Shown one piece after another: positions 13,727-26,720 of a DNA stretch of 64,000 bases. This DNA comes from Pyronema omphalodes (Eukaryota > Ascomycota > Pezizomycetes > Pezizales > Pyronemataceae), in NCBI GenBank assembly GCA_024516155.1, contig JAJJXM010000043.1, positions 186,001 to 250,000 of the forward strand. The letters are read 5' to 3'. The stretch's first letter is position 1. Every line of letters begins with the position of its first letter. The notes beneath the pieces are model-generated. The model searched no databases. It saw only the letters and a program-made list of their open reading frames with translations, and was not told where the DNA came from. A program made the translations under genes and the position numbers.

Positions 13727-14148
13727 TCAGTGCTTTCCTCCTACTCCGGCATTGGGATTGTCATTACATCCTTCTCCATGCTTAAATTCCTTGCCAAATG
13801 GACAACAAGTAGGGGTTGGATGAGTAGCAGCACAAGCTATAGCAAGAGTTAGTTATGGCCCAAAAAGTTTATAAAAAAAGAGTAAGCTCTTCACATACAA
13901 GGTTTTGATAATTTTGCCCAAAAGTCATGTTTGATACATGTTGTAGATTTCAAAGCACCACTTTCCACCTCCTTTTTACAGCAGACCCATTTTCCGTAGA
14001 TTGTTTTTTGTGTCTTTCCATCAGTCCAGTAGCAGTCACTACCTTCGGGGGCGCCTGCAGAAGCGCTTTTGTCGCTTTTGGGTGTAGATGGAGCAGCGAC
14101 GGCGAGGACGGCCATAAGAGAAATGATGGTGGCTGCAGTAAGCTTCAT
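13727..14148 (-). CDS. Small secreted eight-cysteine protein, hydrophobin-like
   Basis: Two exons: 14148-13899 and 13836-13727, with a 62-nt intron (GTATGT donor, ACTAACT branch point, TATAG acceptor). The spliced product is 119 residues. Residues 1-19 form a typical signal peptide ending in AVAAP. The mature part has eight cysteines at 39, 56, 57, 71, 85, 94, 95 and 107, the C-CC-C-C-CC-C order of hydrophobins. Spacings are 16, 13, 13, 8 and 11. Class II hydrophobins usually show about 9-10, 11, 16, 8-9 and 10, so this is a divergent relative or an unrelated cysteine-rich protein (for example an effector). The mature chain is more polar than a usual hydrophobin. Unspliced, the reading frame stops after 85 residues and loses half the cysteines. 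The intron is strongly supported because it restores the frame and the cysteine pattern. Location: extracellular, inferred. Confidence 0.8.
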
Positions 14149-16052
14149 TTTGAAAGTTGAAAAGTTGAAGATTGAGATGTTGGAATGTTGGACGATGAGG
14201 ATTGTAGAGGAAGTGTTTGTTGTGATGGATTAAGAATTTTGGTCGAGAGATTGATTTATATAACATCGAAGAGTACTAAAAACAGAGCATCTGGATTATA
14301 TCCAAGATATTGGCATTGAATATGCAACCAGAATACAGTAATAAGCCATACAGGGCGTAATCAATGCATTATGCAACCGATTGATAACGCATGAATCATG
14401 AATCATCCTCATCCACCGTAGAAGTTCTCTAGAAACACTGATGAATAGATAAGGCTCGGTGATACTTGGCAACGTAGGAGTCAGCTTCGTCAGCGGGCGT
14501 GTATCACGTTGTTTAAAGAGGCGTTAAAGGCGCATAACAAGTCACACACCCTCCTTACCTTTTGCGGCGTCAACGTGCACTAAATGCCGAGTGCGGGGAA
14601 AAATTGCCTTGAAATACATACATTATTCTTCCAATCCAGTTACCTTTCACGGAACATTGTTCTATCTCATGGGGAAAAATAGCCTCTCAGATTCACACAC
14701 GTCCCACAAAGCGTCATGTCATCAGTATAGCCACATTTGGAGCGTTAACCATCTCAATTCTTCTCAAGATTGGTGAAGGAGAAAAAAAAAAGAAAAATGA
14801 GATAGGATTCTTAGAACACACATCATTCCACACTAGAAATTAGTACATAGTATCATACTTACAAGCACCCTAACCTAAGAATCATCACAATAATCCAATC
14901 CCACGGGCCATCTCCGCAATCGCAGTATAGACAAACTCACCGTTCTTTCTTTCCTTCGTACCGTTTTCCAATAAATAAACCATCAAACCATTCACTTGGA
15001 GAACCATGCATACTACTTATGGCTGATAACCAACCCAAAGTTTCATTCCTTCAGTATACATATACCCCAGTCCACCTCCTTATCAAGCGGGACTTACAAC
15101 ACCACCATAACCAAGATAACATAGCAACGACGGACTAGATAATACTCCTGCAATGGCCTGGCAATGGCCCGACAATAATCCAATGATTCTCACTTGCTGC
15201 ATTTCCTCCCTTTTCCACATTTATCATCATAAGTGTACATTTCCCCACAAGAAGCATCTAGATCACCAGCTTACACCCTTCTGGGGGTGGGGGGGGGGGG
15301 GGGGGGGCTTAACCTTTAAGCCCATGTCAGATTAACGATGCAAGATAAAAGGAAAGGAAGGCCGTCACGTTGATATGTACACATATATTTGTGGCGCTGT
15401 TTATGTATATTTGATGTCTGCACGTGATATTTGGTTGTGTGTAGGAGATTTGGGGGCCCCGTCAGGTGGCTTAGCTTAGATTAGGAGACAGGTTTCGGAT
15501 ATTTCTATTGTCCTGCATGGGCACCTTAGGCCTCGAGCCTCGGTCAACGTATGATGCAATACATGTTTAGTTGGGCTTTGTATGGACGTAGATAAGTAGA
15601 TGATGCTTGTTGAGTTACTATCATGACGGATTGTTTTTTTCTTCTTAGTTGTTGGTCAGAATTACAGATTAAAATCTGTCTTTCAGGATTATTTTATTGT
15701 TATACCATTAGGTGGCCTTGGCAACGAGGACGGGATACCCGGCTTTTCTTTTTCTGCGTCGGCCTTTCGGGCCTCAATCAGTGTATGATACAAAACAAAA
15801 ACAAAACCATATAAATAGGCCCATATGCTTTTCTGCTTGTATCAGAGTATCTTTCTCTTCCTACAACGAACCATATCCTCTTTTCGAAGCCCAATTCATC
15901 GTCCTATAATCAACATCTCTCCCACGATCACGTAATCCAAGCCACCCAAAAGACCATCCATCTTCAACCTTTCTTACACCTAAGCTATCCCAGGCAACCG
16001 CCGGAATATTTACTCCGCAGTCCAAAAAAACAGCGCAAAAGAAACACAAAAA
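14149..16052. other. Intergenic, no gene seen
   Basis: AT-rich sequence upstream of the secreted-protein gene. It includes a run of 19 G (15289-15307). Open frames are short and without recognisable features. Confidence 0.6.
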
Positions 16053-16139
16053 TGATCACTGCAGGGGTCGAACCTGCGACCTTGGCGTATGCTAGCAATG
16101 CTATTAGCACCACGCTCTAACCAACTGAGCTAAGCGACC
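16053..16139 (-). tRNA. tRNA-Ile(AAT) with 13-nt intron
   Basis: On the minus strand the acceptor is GGTCGCT paired with AGTGATC (two G-U pairs), discriminator A at 16053. The D stem is GCTC/GAGC. The anticodon stem is TGGTG/CGCCA with loop CTAATA, anticodon AAT. A 13-nt intron (16089-16101) lies one base 3' of the anticodon, the canonical position. The T arm is GCAGG-TTCGACC-CCTGC. Five T residues (16048-16052 on this strand) follow as terminator. AAT would be edited to inosine and read AUU/AUC/AUA. Confidence 0.93.
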
Positions 16140-17554
16140 TATTGATGTTTATATTCATTCACTAGCAAAGATGATCACAAACACACCGACTCACTCAACT
16201 CAAAAGATCACAATGCCTCGTCGACAAAGTGAAGAGCTATCAAACTTACCGTATATGAACCCAGAATGAGTGTCATTTATACCATTCTGCATACCCTTTC
16301 CCCATCACTCTCTCTAATGTGGATTAAACAACAAATATCAGTTCACAAGCCCCAAGAAAAAACAAAGACAAATTCAGGGTTCCTGGTTCCTGGTTCGAAG
16401 AAAATACCAACGGTATCAAAGGGATAAAGGCATCAAAGATAGCTCGAGGCTCAAAACTCCATCACTATGACTATCCATGACATACCATAGTTCATACTGC
16501 ACAACCCAGTATATTTCATGGACAGAAATCGTGATTAAGAATTAAACAAAGACCGATATACAATTTATACAGACATAGATAGACTCGTATTCCAGAATCA
16601 CACCATCCCTGATAGCAGTTCTGTATACATTCCCCTCCAATAGATTTCCCATACCACATAGAGTAGAGGACTTCCCAGCACTCTATTCGGGGTAGATAGA
16701 ATAACCCCAACTCGCAATAGAAAATCTGAATAGACAGGGGGGGGGGGGGGGTAGGTCTATCCGAGTGCTCTGTTCACGTTCTATAGAAAATGTTTTTCGT
16801 GGTGAAATAGGCTATCCCGTCATGGAAAGTCCTCCAGTATCTTGATTCTTTATTCTTGCAGTTAAGGCGTAAACATGTTAACACCAACCCAGCGGCTTAA
16901 CTAACCTATAAACCCATAAACCATGAAACTCTATCTTATTATCAACACAACACCACACTACACCACACTACACCACACTACTCTACCAATCAATTTGCCT
17001 TTTCCTTTGATTGCTTATGTACACGGGTGACAGTTCAGAAGGATTGTCATTGTAATCGAGGGCTTCAATTGTATTGGGGTATTGGGGTATGGGGGTATGG
17101 GTGTATGGGTGTATGTATCTTTATGCAGGTACTTATGTACGCATCTATATTCAGCCGTTTCCGGCGAGATGAGATGGGGGGACGGGATCCTTAAGCTGAA
17201 ATTGTATAGGCTGGATTTGACGGGTCCGATGAGACAGACAGGTGGACCCTGCATTTTGTTTCCGGGGTATGTAGGGGAAATATCAATGTCATCTGGTAGT
17301 TTGAGGACACATGGGTGCTGGGTGCTGTAATGAAGACAGTCCAAGTCAAGTACAACAATCACGATCACGGCACTTATGAGAAAGGAACAAAGGTTTGGTT
17401 TTTCAACCCCATTTTCTATTCTCAAAAACTACAAACTATTTTCCTGCTAATACTCCTCACAAAATCATGTGTTTATGGTTTTCTGCTTTTTAAATCCGTT
17501 CAATCTTATTCCTTTTATTCCAGTTCCTCCCATCGTACCATAACAATCACCATT
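16140..17554. other. Intergenic, no gene seen
   Basis: No supportable gene. It contains a run of 15 G (16737-16751), a CACACTACAC repeat (about 16950-16980) and the 3' flank of the ENA-type ATPase gene. Confidence 0.6.
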
Positions 17555-20500
17555 TTAAACACCCTTCTCAACATCCATCTTTTCATTTACCCTAACGCTA
17601 CTAGCGTCGCTAACAGCAAAACTGGTGTATCTGCTGAAGGTTGCACCTCCAAGATCCATCTCGGGGTTGGCTACCTTGTCACCGTAGCGTCTAAAGTAGA
17701 TTCTCTTTCCGAACTTCCACAACTCAATACCCATTACGAACAAGGCAGATTCAACAAACACAATACCCCACTCCCAATAAATGGGACCGTGCTTGAACAC
17801 AACAGTGTTTAATCCGGGAATGTAAATGATGGGGAAAACGGTAACGAATCCAGAAACAATGGACCAGAACAAGAACTGGTTGCGCCAGACGTTCTGAGCC
17901 CAGAGAATCCAAGGCTGCGAAGGCTTTGACTCCATACGGAAGAAGGAGCGACGCATGTGCACCATCTCCCACGCAAGAATAAGTGCGAACCAAGTAAGAC
18001 AGGTGAAAGTGGTAGATCTGCCACGGAAGACCAACTCGCAAGCATCAGAGTAATGGTCGTTACAATCCTGTCCGAGCTGCCCGTCACCAAATCCAAAGAC
18101 GACGAGAGTAAAGGAAGTGAGACAGAGAGCAGCCATGTAGATTCCGTAAACAACCATATCCAACAAGACTTCGCCGGTGAAGATACCAACTTTGACATCG
18201 TGGGGAGGACGGAACATGGTGTCGTCGGATGCAACTTCCATACCGAGTCCAAAGGCGGGGAATCCGGAGGTAATCATGATAATCCAAAGAATCTCGACGG
18301 GTGCAAGAGGAAAGACGGAAAGGCCGGTGTTGTCCTTGAAAGCAAGTCCAATCAACAAGGTACATGCCTGAGCGATGTTCTCAGCCAACAAGTGAAGCAC
18401 GAATTTCTTGATGTTGTCGAAAGTTCTTCTTCCCTCCTCAATAGCGTTGAGGATGGAGGCAAAGTTGTCGTCAGTCAATACAATATCAGAGGCGTCTTTA
18501 GCAACATCAGATCCGGCGAGTCCCATACCGATACCAACATCGGCGCGCTTAAGAGCAGGGGAGTCGTTTACTCCGTCTCCAGTCATAGCTACGAACTTCT
18601 TACGGCGATGGAGGGCTTCAACCATGCGGACCTTGGAAGACGGGGCACAGCGAGCAATAACCAAAGGAAGTACGGGAAGGTCATCAATCTCGGCGTCGGA
18701 GAGTTTGTCAAACTGCGAGGCAGTCATGACCATGGCCGAAATGACATCCGGAGACAATGAGTTGATGTTCTTAGGAATGATTCCGACATCAATAGCAATA
18801 GACCTGGCGGTCTGAGGGTGGTCACCGGTCAACATGTGGACATTGATACCGGCACGATGACAATCCCGCACAGCTCCAGCAGTCTCAGGGCGAGGAGGAT
18901 CGTACAATCCAACAAGTCCGTAAAGAGTCATGTTTTTCTCAACATCCGCACGGGGCTGGGTAGCCCAGTCGGCAACGGGCTGAGTCCATTCCTTAGAAGC
19001 AAGAGCAAGAACACGAAGTCCCTGAGAGGCAAGGGCTTCCATGTTTTTAATAACAATACTTTGCATATCCTTGTCAAGAGGCACGGCAGAGTCCTTCATC
19101 TGGATGTGGGTACAAGCGTCGATAACACGCTCGACAGCTCCCTTCATGAAGGCCCACTCCTTACCAGCCTCAGCATCCTTGTATATAACAGACATACGCT
19201 TGACGTCGGAGTCGAAGGGGAACTCAGCGGTCTGAGTCCAGGTAGGCTTGTCGGCATGGGTAAACTTCCTTCTGTTCCAATCAAAACGAGAGGCAAAGAC
19301 CTGGATAGCGATTTCGGTAGGGTCTCCACGAGCATCCCAATCATCTGAGTCAGTGCGCTTGGTAACGGTAGCGATATTGCAGAAGGTTGCAATGTTGAGG
19401 TAGTGCTGAAGGTAACTGCTGGAGATAAAGTCGGTAGCATTACGCCATGGTGACTCGGCCAAGGTTTGAGCTTGGGTCTTAGGGACCGCGGCAAGCTCGT
19501 GTGGCATAGACGGATCGAGGCTGATTTGAGCAGCGGTAGGGTCAACTGGGCTGTTGGTATCGCTGACAGCAAATGTTCCCTCAGCTGCAACCCACGCCTT
19601 CTTCACAATCATCTTTCCCTGGGTAAGAGTTCCAGTCTTATCGGAGCAGATGTTGGTAACAGCACCAAGAGCCTCGAGGGAGTCGAGCTTTCGGACGATA
19701 ACGTTACGAGCAACCATAATCTTAGTTCCGACGGCCATAGTGATGGTCAAAACGACGACCAAGGAAGCGGGAATCATCGACAATCCAGTACCGACGGCGT
19801 AGAGAATAACAGCCTGCTCATTCTTGAAATTATTTGCAGCAACGCAGATGATAGCAAAGACGACCGCAATCAAGAACAAAATGAGAGCCAACCAAGACAG
19901 CTTGCGCTGAAGAGGAGTACCAACATTAGTACCCAGAAATTTCCCGAGCTGGTCAAGAAAAGTCAAAGCTCCAGCTTCAAGGTAATAGTGGAACTTCTTG
20001 CGACCATCATCGGTAGTGCGAACCTTCCGGACCTTGCTGTCGCCTCCGCGGAGGGATTGCGCAATCTTTCCGATTTCCGTGTTCATGGCAGTCAAGACAA
20101 CAACACCGCGAGCACGTCCCTTGGTAACGGTGGAGCTCGAGTATGCCATGTTAATACGATCTCCAACTCCGGGTTCATCCTCTTCGCGGAAAGTCGCAGT
20201 GGCCTGCTTTGCAACAGGGAGAGATTCACCGGTGAGAAGAGCCTCATCGGCTTCGAAGTCTGGTGACAATACAGATTAGCGTTAAGGTTGTGTAACAGCG
20301 GGAAGAAAATGTTTACTCATAGATTCAATCAAACGAATATCAGCTGGAATTGTATCACCAGTCTTGACTTCGACGATGTCACCGGGGGCGATATCACTGG
20401 ACCGAACCGTGATAGCGTGCCCATTGCGAATAACAGAAGCCGTGGGGGAGGACAAAGATTTCAAAGAGTCCATTGTCTTTTCGGCACTGTATTCCTGGAA

Positions 20501-20930
20501 AAATCCAACAACAATGTTAATCACAACGACAGCCGTGACGACACTGGCTTCGATCCAGGATCTGATGGCAAAGGAAACCACCATTCCCATGATCAATACC
20601 TATGATGCTATTAGCTGATGATCGAAGTGAAAGTGCAATTCATAACCCCACCATAACCATTGCATTGAAAATTTGTCCAGCGAGAATCCGCGTGATAGAG
20701 ATTCCGCCTCCTCCCACCAAAACATTCTGTCCAACGACTTGTAAACGCGCATTTGCGTCCTCGTCAGTCAATCCATTGTCTGGATTGGAACTGAGCTCCT
20801 TCAGAGTCTCCTCGGCACTGAGGAGATGTGCAGGACGACTTAGCTGGTAAGGGCCCTGTTGAGAACCACCAACTTGGTGCAAGGGTCCTTCACGACTTCC
20901 GGAGTGAAGATTCTTGCCACCATTTTGCAT
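17555..20930 (-). CDS. ENA1: ENA-type Na+/K+-exporting P-type ATPase (type IID)
   Basis: Three exons: 20930-20652, 20599-20317 and 20259-17555, giving 1088 residues, the usual length of fungal ENA pumps. These plasma-membrane (sometimes ER) ATPases export Na+ or K+ and support salt and alkaline-pH tolerance. Visible motifs: TGES (197-200), the phosphorylation site CSDKTGTLT with Asp about 394, nucleotide-binding KGA (about 560), TGDHPQTA (about 665) and hinge TGDGVNDSPAL (about 747-757). M4 has IPASL with LTITM just behind it, typical of ENA rather than SERCA (PEGL). Further TM segments lie C-terminally. Intron 2 (57 nt, GTAAAC...CAG) joins the frame exactly before the TGES region. Intron 1 (20600-20651, 52 nt) needs an atypical GTGGGG donor for best family alignment; a GTTATG donor six bases earlier would delete two residues. 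The start is the first in-frame ATG. Regulation cannot be read here. Confidence 0.95.
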
Positions 20931-22721
20931 ACGCTGAGCTGGTGCGGAACTTGGTTGAGATATTTTGAAGGATGTCAAAATCGCAGACGGTACTGTAGCA
21001 AGACCTGCTTACAGTCCCGTGTTTTCGAAAGAGGGGTTTGAAAGGGTGGACAAGTGTTATTGAGCCGTGATGAAAGGACCCCAGAAGGGAGGAAGATCAA
21101 AGGTTTTTGAGAAACACAACTTGAAGACGATCACAGGCGTCTTGTAAGCTAGAGCTGCACTGGTGGTGCAGGCAGCGATAGACAGTGGTTGGTAAGAACG
21201 GACGAGAGCGCAACGGTGAGTTGTAGTGGCAGAGACTTGCAGCTTGAAGTCTGTGTGTTATACCGAAGTGGAGGTGGAGGCGAGATGATTGACGCAGGAG
21301 CGAAGAGTCAGGTTGAGTTTGGACAGCGGATGCGAATAAGAATTCGAGTGACGCGAGGCACAGACTCGGGACGTGCGTTTGCGTAGCCGGTCTTTATAGA
21401 TAAGAATGAGACAAGCAGAGCAGAGCAGAGCAGAGCAAGCAGATGAGAGTAGAGCAGAGTACAGTATAGTCCAGACACAGTAGGAAGTAGCACGTAGCAC
21501 ACACCACCCAAGGTCCCAAGACAAAGAAGCAGCCGTTTGTTGCGTCTCGAAGGTTGAGTGGCAGGGAAGCCGAAGCTGGGCAACGAACGATTGAGCTGAG
21601 TGATCGTTCAGTTGGTATCCCGTCACCGCTTGCCGACTATCGACAAATTCATGCTGGTTTCCTCCCGTCGCGGCCAGCATCGTGCCACCGCCGCCGAACT
21701 GCAATTTCCTACATTTTTCTTGCGAGCTCACATATTATTTTTCATTATTATTGCAGGATGATTGTGCTTTGTCGATGAACTCGGCGATCAATCAATTCCC
21801 CCATCAGTCAAGGCAGTCTTTGAATATGTAATGACGAAAGTCAATACGAAGTCTTTTCCTGTTGTTGACTACAAATCTACCACTTTCTATGCCACCATAA
21901 GCATTCTCGCTGAAGGATAGCTCTCTTTCTGGAAGGAGTCCTTCATGCATTGGCCCGGCTCGAAGACTCCCGGCTCGTAGACTCATTGTTGCCGAGCATG
22001 ACGCTCGCTCTCCGTAGCCGTTCTGGGTTCCATGCTGGTGCCAAGACAAATGCAAGGCGCACTGGAACCCAATAAAGAAGGGAGCATCCCTGGCAGGCCA
22101 AGCATTTCCAAGAGAAACAACGATTCAAAATGAGCAATACTCTCGGCGCCCAGATGTATCGGCATCTTGGCAACATGCGGCCGGCATTGGATACCGTCTT
22201 GGCCGAATGGATTGTTGTCTTGGCCGAGTTATGAATGAATTTACGGGTGCTGTCTTGGCCGGAATTGAGGAGTGGAAGAAGCCACAAAGAAGCGTAAATA
22301 ATCCCGGGGCCGGAATCCGGATCCCCCCGTAGGTAGGGATGTTTCGGTCATGCTCGGTATGGATGTCGAATCATAATTGCGGAAACAGCCACATGGGCCA
22401 TATCCGACGTCCGTTGGAGGGGTAGAGGTATGGTGATACATAAGCTACCCCACACCATCATGTAGGAACCGAAGTAAAGAAAAAAAACTTCCAGTCTAAC
22501 AACCATTTCCTATCCTACGGACACAGCTGCGACGACCAGACCGCCTTCCCCCAGTTTCAATTGCGAATACCAAGACGCGATTTGAAATCCTCTTCCCAAC
22601 GACTTCAGAAAGTCTCACCAAGCAAATTACGAAGCTCGTCAAAAGCTGTATCCGAGAAAGCTCCGAGAGGCAGTGCAACAAGAAATAATTCCCCCTTCAG
22701 CACGTCATTTGAACATCAAAG
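20931..22721. other. Divergent promoter region between ENA and the dehydrogenase gene
   Basis: 1.8 kb separate two divergently transcribed genes. A GAGCA-rich minisatellite (about 21415-21440) lies in the probable ENA leader. Moderately GC-rich open frames occur at 21943-22287 (minus) and elsewhere, but none has a recognisable domain. Confidence 0.5.
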
Positions 22722-24760
22722 ATGTCACAGCAGGAACAAATTCAATACCAAGTTTCATGGATTGGTTTGGGAAACATGGGAAGGGTAGGTAATTATTTCT
22801 TTTTCTCCTTAAAAAAAAGAAAGAAAGAAAAACTTTTCCCTTTTCTTTTTTCCCTGAGCTCGAGCAGCCACATTTGATTCGCTCTCGTTTATCGCCAATT
22901 ACCCAAGGGTCGTGTGCTTGGCTGCCGCGTGGGGAATTGTGCTGGACCGGCCGGTGAACCTAAGGTTGATCACCCACCTCCGACGTCGAACGGAGCAGGA
23001 GCGGGAGTGGGAGTGGGAGAGAAGAGATGGTGTGGTGGATATGATATGGTACCTCATCTCAAAGTATTCCCTTGTCCTAGATCCACGTGATTTGATAAGG
23101 AGAACCACATTCCGGGAGGTAACCGTAACGTTACGTCGGCGGTCGGGGTTGACATGCCGACAAAATTTCGGTTCGTTTGCAACTCGAACGATCTGCGAAA
23201 CGAAATAACCGATATCGCATTTTCTATCCTTTCTCTGCACCATATGCATTTAGAAGCACAAGTAGCACAAGCAGGACAAACAGCATAAGCATCTGCAACC
23301 TTTTTTTTTTGTTTTGCATTTCAACATCCTTTCTGATAACCAACAAACGGAAGATATTCAGCTGATTGACGATGATTCTGATTTGTAGGGTATGGCACGA
23401 AACATCGTTACCAAAGCCAACCTTCAACATCCCATGATAATCTTCAACCGGACCATTTCTCGAGCCACAGATTTCGCCTCTTCTCTTGAAAAGCCCTCTT
23501 CAGTCCAGGTTGTCGAATCTGTTTCCGCAGCAGTGAAACCTGCCGATATTATCTTCACCTCCTTAGGTGATGATGCTAGTGTTGTTTCCATTTACGATGA
23601 AATCCTCACAACTTCTGGGCCGGTGAAGGGAAAATTGTTCATCGAAACTTCAACCATTTTACCTGAAACCACCAATTCGATCGCCGAGAAGGTCCTTGCA
23701 GCTGGTGCCGAATTTGTTGCTAGTCCCGGTTTGTCCTCCCTTTTCTAGAAAAGCTTGTCAAAGACCCGTCCAAGACCGTCCAAGACCCGTCAATAAGCCG
23801 CTGAAGATCCCCTGGGAACTAAAAAAGCTTATCCATAATCCGGGCATGTTACATTTGTCGATCATCATACGTATGTCCAAGACAAAAAAAATCAGCTGAC
23901 AATATTTATTTTTAACCAAAAGTCTTTGGAGCCCCCGCAATGGCCGATGCTGGTAGTCTCGTAGTCGTAGCCGCAGGAGAGGCATCAAGTATCGATAAGG
24001 CCTCACCATTCTTTACAGGAGTTATTGGCCGCTCAGTAATTGATCTCCGTGGACATGCCCCCGGAAAAGCTTTGTTGTTGAAGCTTACTGGAAATTCTTT
24101 TATTATTTCCATGGTGGAAACTCTTGCTGAGGGTCATGCTTGGGCTGAGAAATCTGGGCTTGGATCAGAGTTGTTGCATAAGTTTATTGAGTATGGTTCC
24201 TTTTCTTTGCTTCCCATCATCTGTTGGCGAGATCCATAGGTATGGGGCTTGTCGGTGTGGTGGTGGAGGTTGTGGTGGAGGAGGTTGTTTATGTTTATGC
24301 TTTTGATGTTTATGCATGTGCATGTACATCTGCATCTACATGTACCGACGTCTGTTTGCGTTTGTTTCTGAGTCTAACGTACTTCGACATCCAGGAACAT
24401 GATGCCTGGCCCATTCGTAGCCTACTCCAACCGCATGATGTCCGGCGATTATCTCCGCGAAGACCCATTATTTGCGGTGGACCTCGCACGTAAAGATGCC
24501 GGGCATGCTATCAAGCTTGCCGGTAGTGTTGGGGTTGATATGAAAATCACCAAGATTGCCGATGACCACTTGAAAACTGTGAAAGAGGTTCGAGGAGAAA
24601 AGGGTGATCTTCCGGCGTAAGTTTCCTCCTGAGTTGAATCGTTTTCTTTTTGTTGGGGTTGATCAGTATGGAAATGGAACTGAAACTAATACTGTATGGC
24701 GATAGTATTTATGGTGCTGTCAGAAAGGAAAGTGGATTGGACTTCAGCAACAGAAAGTAA
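22722..24760 (+). CDS. NAD-dependent beta-hydroxyacid dehydrogenase (3-hydroxyisobutyrate dehydrogenase-like)
   Basis: Five exons: 22722-22784, 23389-23728, 23923-24190, 24395-24616 and 24706-24760, giving 315 residues, normal for the family. The N-terminal Rossmann fold shows GLGNMGRGMA (15-24), with the first intron splitting the motif exactly between codons. A dinucleotide-site ETSTILPET segment and the C-terminal helical domain follow. The catalytic-lysine motif is GKALLLKLTGN (Lys about 188, Asn about 192). Enzymes of this family oxidise 3-hydroxyisobutyrate or related beta-hydroxy acids with NAD(P)+; the true substrate here is unknown. All splice sites are GT...AG. Exon 3 must end at ATTGA before GTATGG to keep the frame. 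Intron 1 is 604 nt, long for a filamentous fungus. No mitochondrial presequence is evident, so a cytosolic location is likely. Confidence is high for the family and moderate for the reaction. Confidence 0.9.
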
Positions 24761-26086
24761 GTGTTGAAACCAGTAATCTATCAGTAACGAATCAGTAATC
24801 AATGATAAAAAACCATCCAACAATTAAAAAAAATGACAGAAAAATGCGTGATGTATAGCAACACCATATTCCAAAAATTCACGATGCAAAAACTCATATT
24901 AACCACTTACCTTTCACAACCCTGTAACACCTTCCGTAACACAATTCCGGTGCAAAAAAAAATCCCTGAGTACCGTTCCAGAGTATGTATGTACCACGAT
25001 AGATATATGATGATTTAAAGTGCCGTGTATGTATGGTGGTACCCGCGCTTAGTCCACGGCAGTACCTCCGCACGCATCGTCGCATCGTCGCATCGTCGCA
25101 TCCAGATCTAGCGGGGCACGTGCCGAAATGGCATTCCCCCCGCCCGCCCGCCGCAGATCAAAGTTCGGTGGTTTTTTTTTAGCGCAGTGGTCACCAGCGG
25201 CGTGGGAACCGTGGAAACCGTGGGAATTTCTCTGGTCCAGAACTGGCGGAGAATATTTCAAAACGAACTACACAGATAGATAGACCTTTAACAGACAATT
25301 CGATGGATACATATGAATATGGAAATGGTATGTACTGGATATCGGAGTAAATATGATACATATATAGAGGTACATACTACATTACACTGTGATTATCCAG
25401 GAATATGTAGAATTGATAAGTACATATGGGATATCAGAAACTTACGGACCATGGGCATTTTTTGACATGTTGTCGTGAAAACAATTTGTGCATTCTGCAT
25501 TGTGGTTTGTTTAAGGTTTTTGAACTTCTAGGATTCTAGGATCTAGGATTCTGGGATGAAGATCTGGGAGTCTGGATTCTAGGGATCTAGGGATCTAGGG
25601 ATCTACGCCGAAACAAAACTAGGTCTAAGGTTACATATACAAACAGGGGTATGTATAACGACTGTATGTATACATAACTGGACTAGCATCACCCACCATC
25701 ACCATCACTATCATCACGGAGAATTCTTGACAAAAACCTAAAATTCTTAAATCTCTTTGCTTGGGCAGAATTCTTGTATTTTCTTTATGTATAGTCAGGG
25801 GATTCTCTAGAAACATATTCCCTTTCTTAATCTAGAATTCAGAAGATGGAGGATAGGAAGGAAATGGATACTCTCGGTATGTACCCAGATCACGGTTATG
25901 TAACGCATCAACGCATCGACGCAGTGACGTATCAACCCCAGCATACCGTATATACGTGGCGATCAATAAATAGCCAACCCTATCTACATCCGAACCATAT
26001 GTACATGTCAATCTTGGTTCTTGGTTCTTGGTTCTCGGTTCTCAACCCCGCCTACCGCAGTACTATACAGTAGTATATCATAGTGG

Positions 26087-26230
26087 CGGAGCCACCTCCG
26101 ACGTCCTTCGGTTGCTAAGTTTAATTTATCCGAGAATGAAGCACGAGCCCTGAATCCTGAACCCGGGGAAAAGAAAGAGGAGAGTTTATTTTCACAGTTA
26201 TGTAAGTGCATAGATGGAGATATATAGCTT
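26087..26230 (+). repeat. Decayed dispersed repeat, copy 1
   Basis: Core CGGAGCCACCTCCGACGTCC (26087-26106). It is followed by TTTATCCGAG, a CCCTGAATCCTGAACCC segment, then AGTTTATTTTCACAGTTATG and TAGATGGAGATA. The same order of landmarks recurs in the copy starting near 27380. Confidence 0.6.
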
Positions 26231-26601
26231 TAACTCGTAGGGGATTGGAGGATGGGGTGTGGAGGGTAGGAGGGTAGGAGATTCAGGTTGTCCGGGACGC
26301 ACATACCATCACCATATCCCAGATTTGATATTATATCTACTATCTAGCACCCCGACTTCCTGCTTCAAGGATCCCAATACATAACTCCACATACCATAAC
26401 ATCATAGCAACAGTACCCTATCCATAAAATCCACAAGATCGATAAGAGTACAGCACATCCATAATATTTCGCAATAGCTGCTATGATCTATGTATCTATA
26501 CACGTACTGTAAGTACTACGTATATATGTACATCAATCTTGATGCTTAGTTTTTAGTTCTTTTCGTGCATAGTTCTTAATTCCCAATTCCGCATACATAC
26601 A

Positions 26602-26720
26602 ACGGAGTCACCTCCGACGATGCATCGACGCTCTCGGTAGGTTTATCCGAGCTCTGACCCCGAACCAAGAACCCAGAACCCTGAATCCTAGTCAGGGAGT
26701 TGGAAAAGTTTGTTTCAACA
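26602..26720 (+). repeat. Decayed dispersed repeat, copy 2
   Basis: Core ACGGAGTCACCTCCGACG (26602-26619), followed by CTCTCGGTAGG, TTATCCGAG and an AACCCTGAATCC segment in the same order as copy 1. Confidence 0.6.

Noticed and set aside
17957..20605. Several long plus-strand frames over the ENA gene
   Set aside because: They are antisense shadows of the conserved ENA coding sequence.
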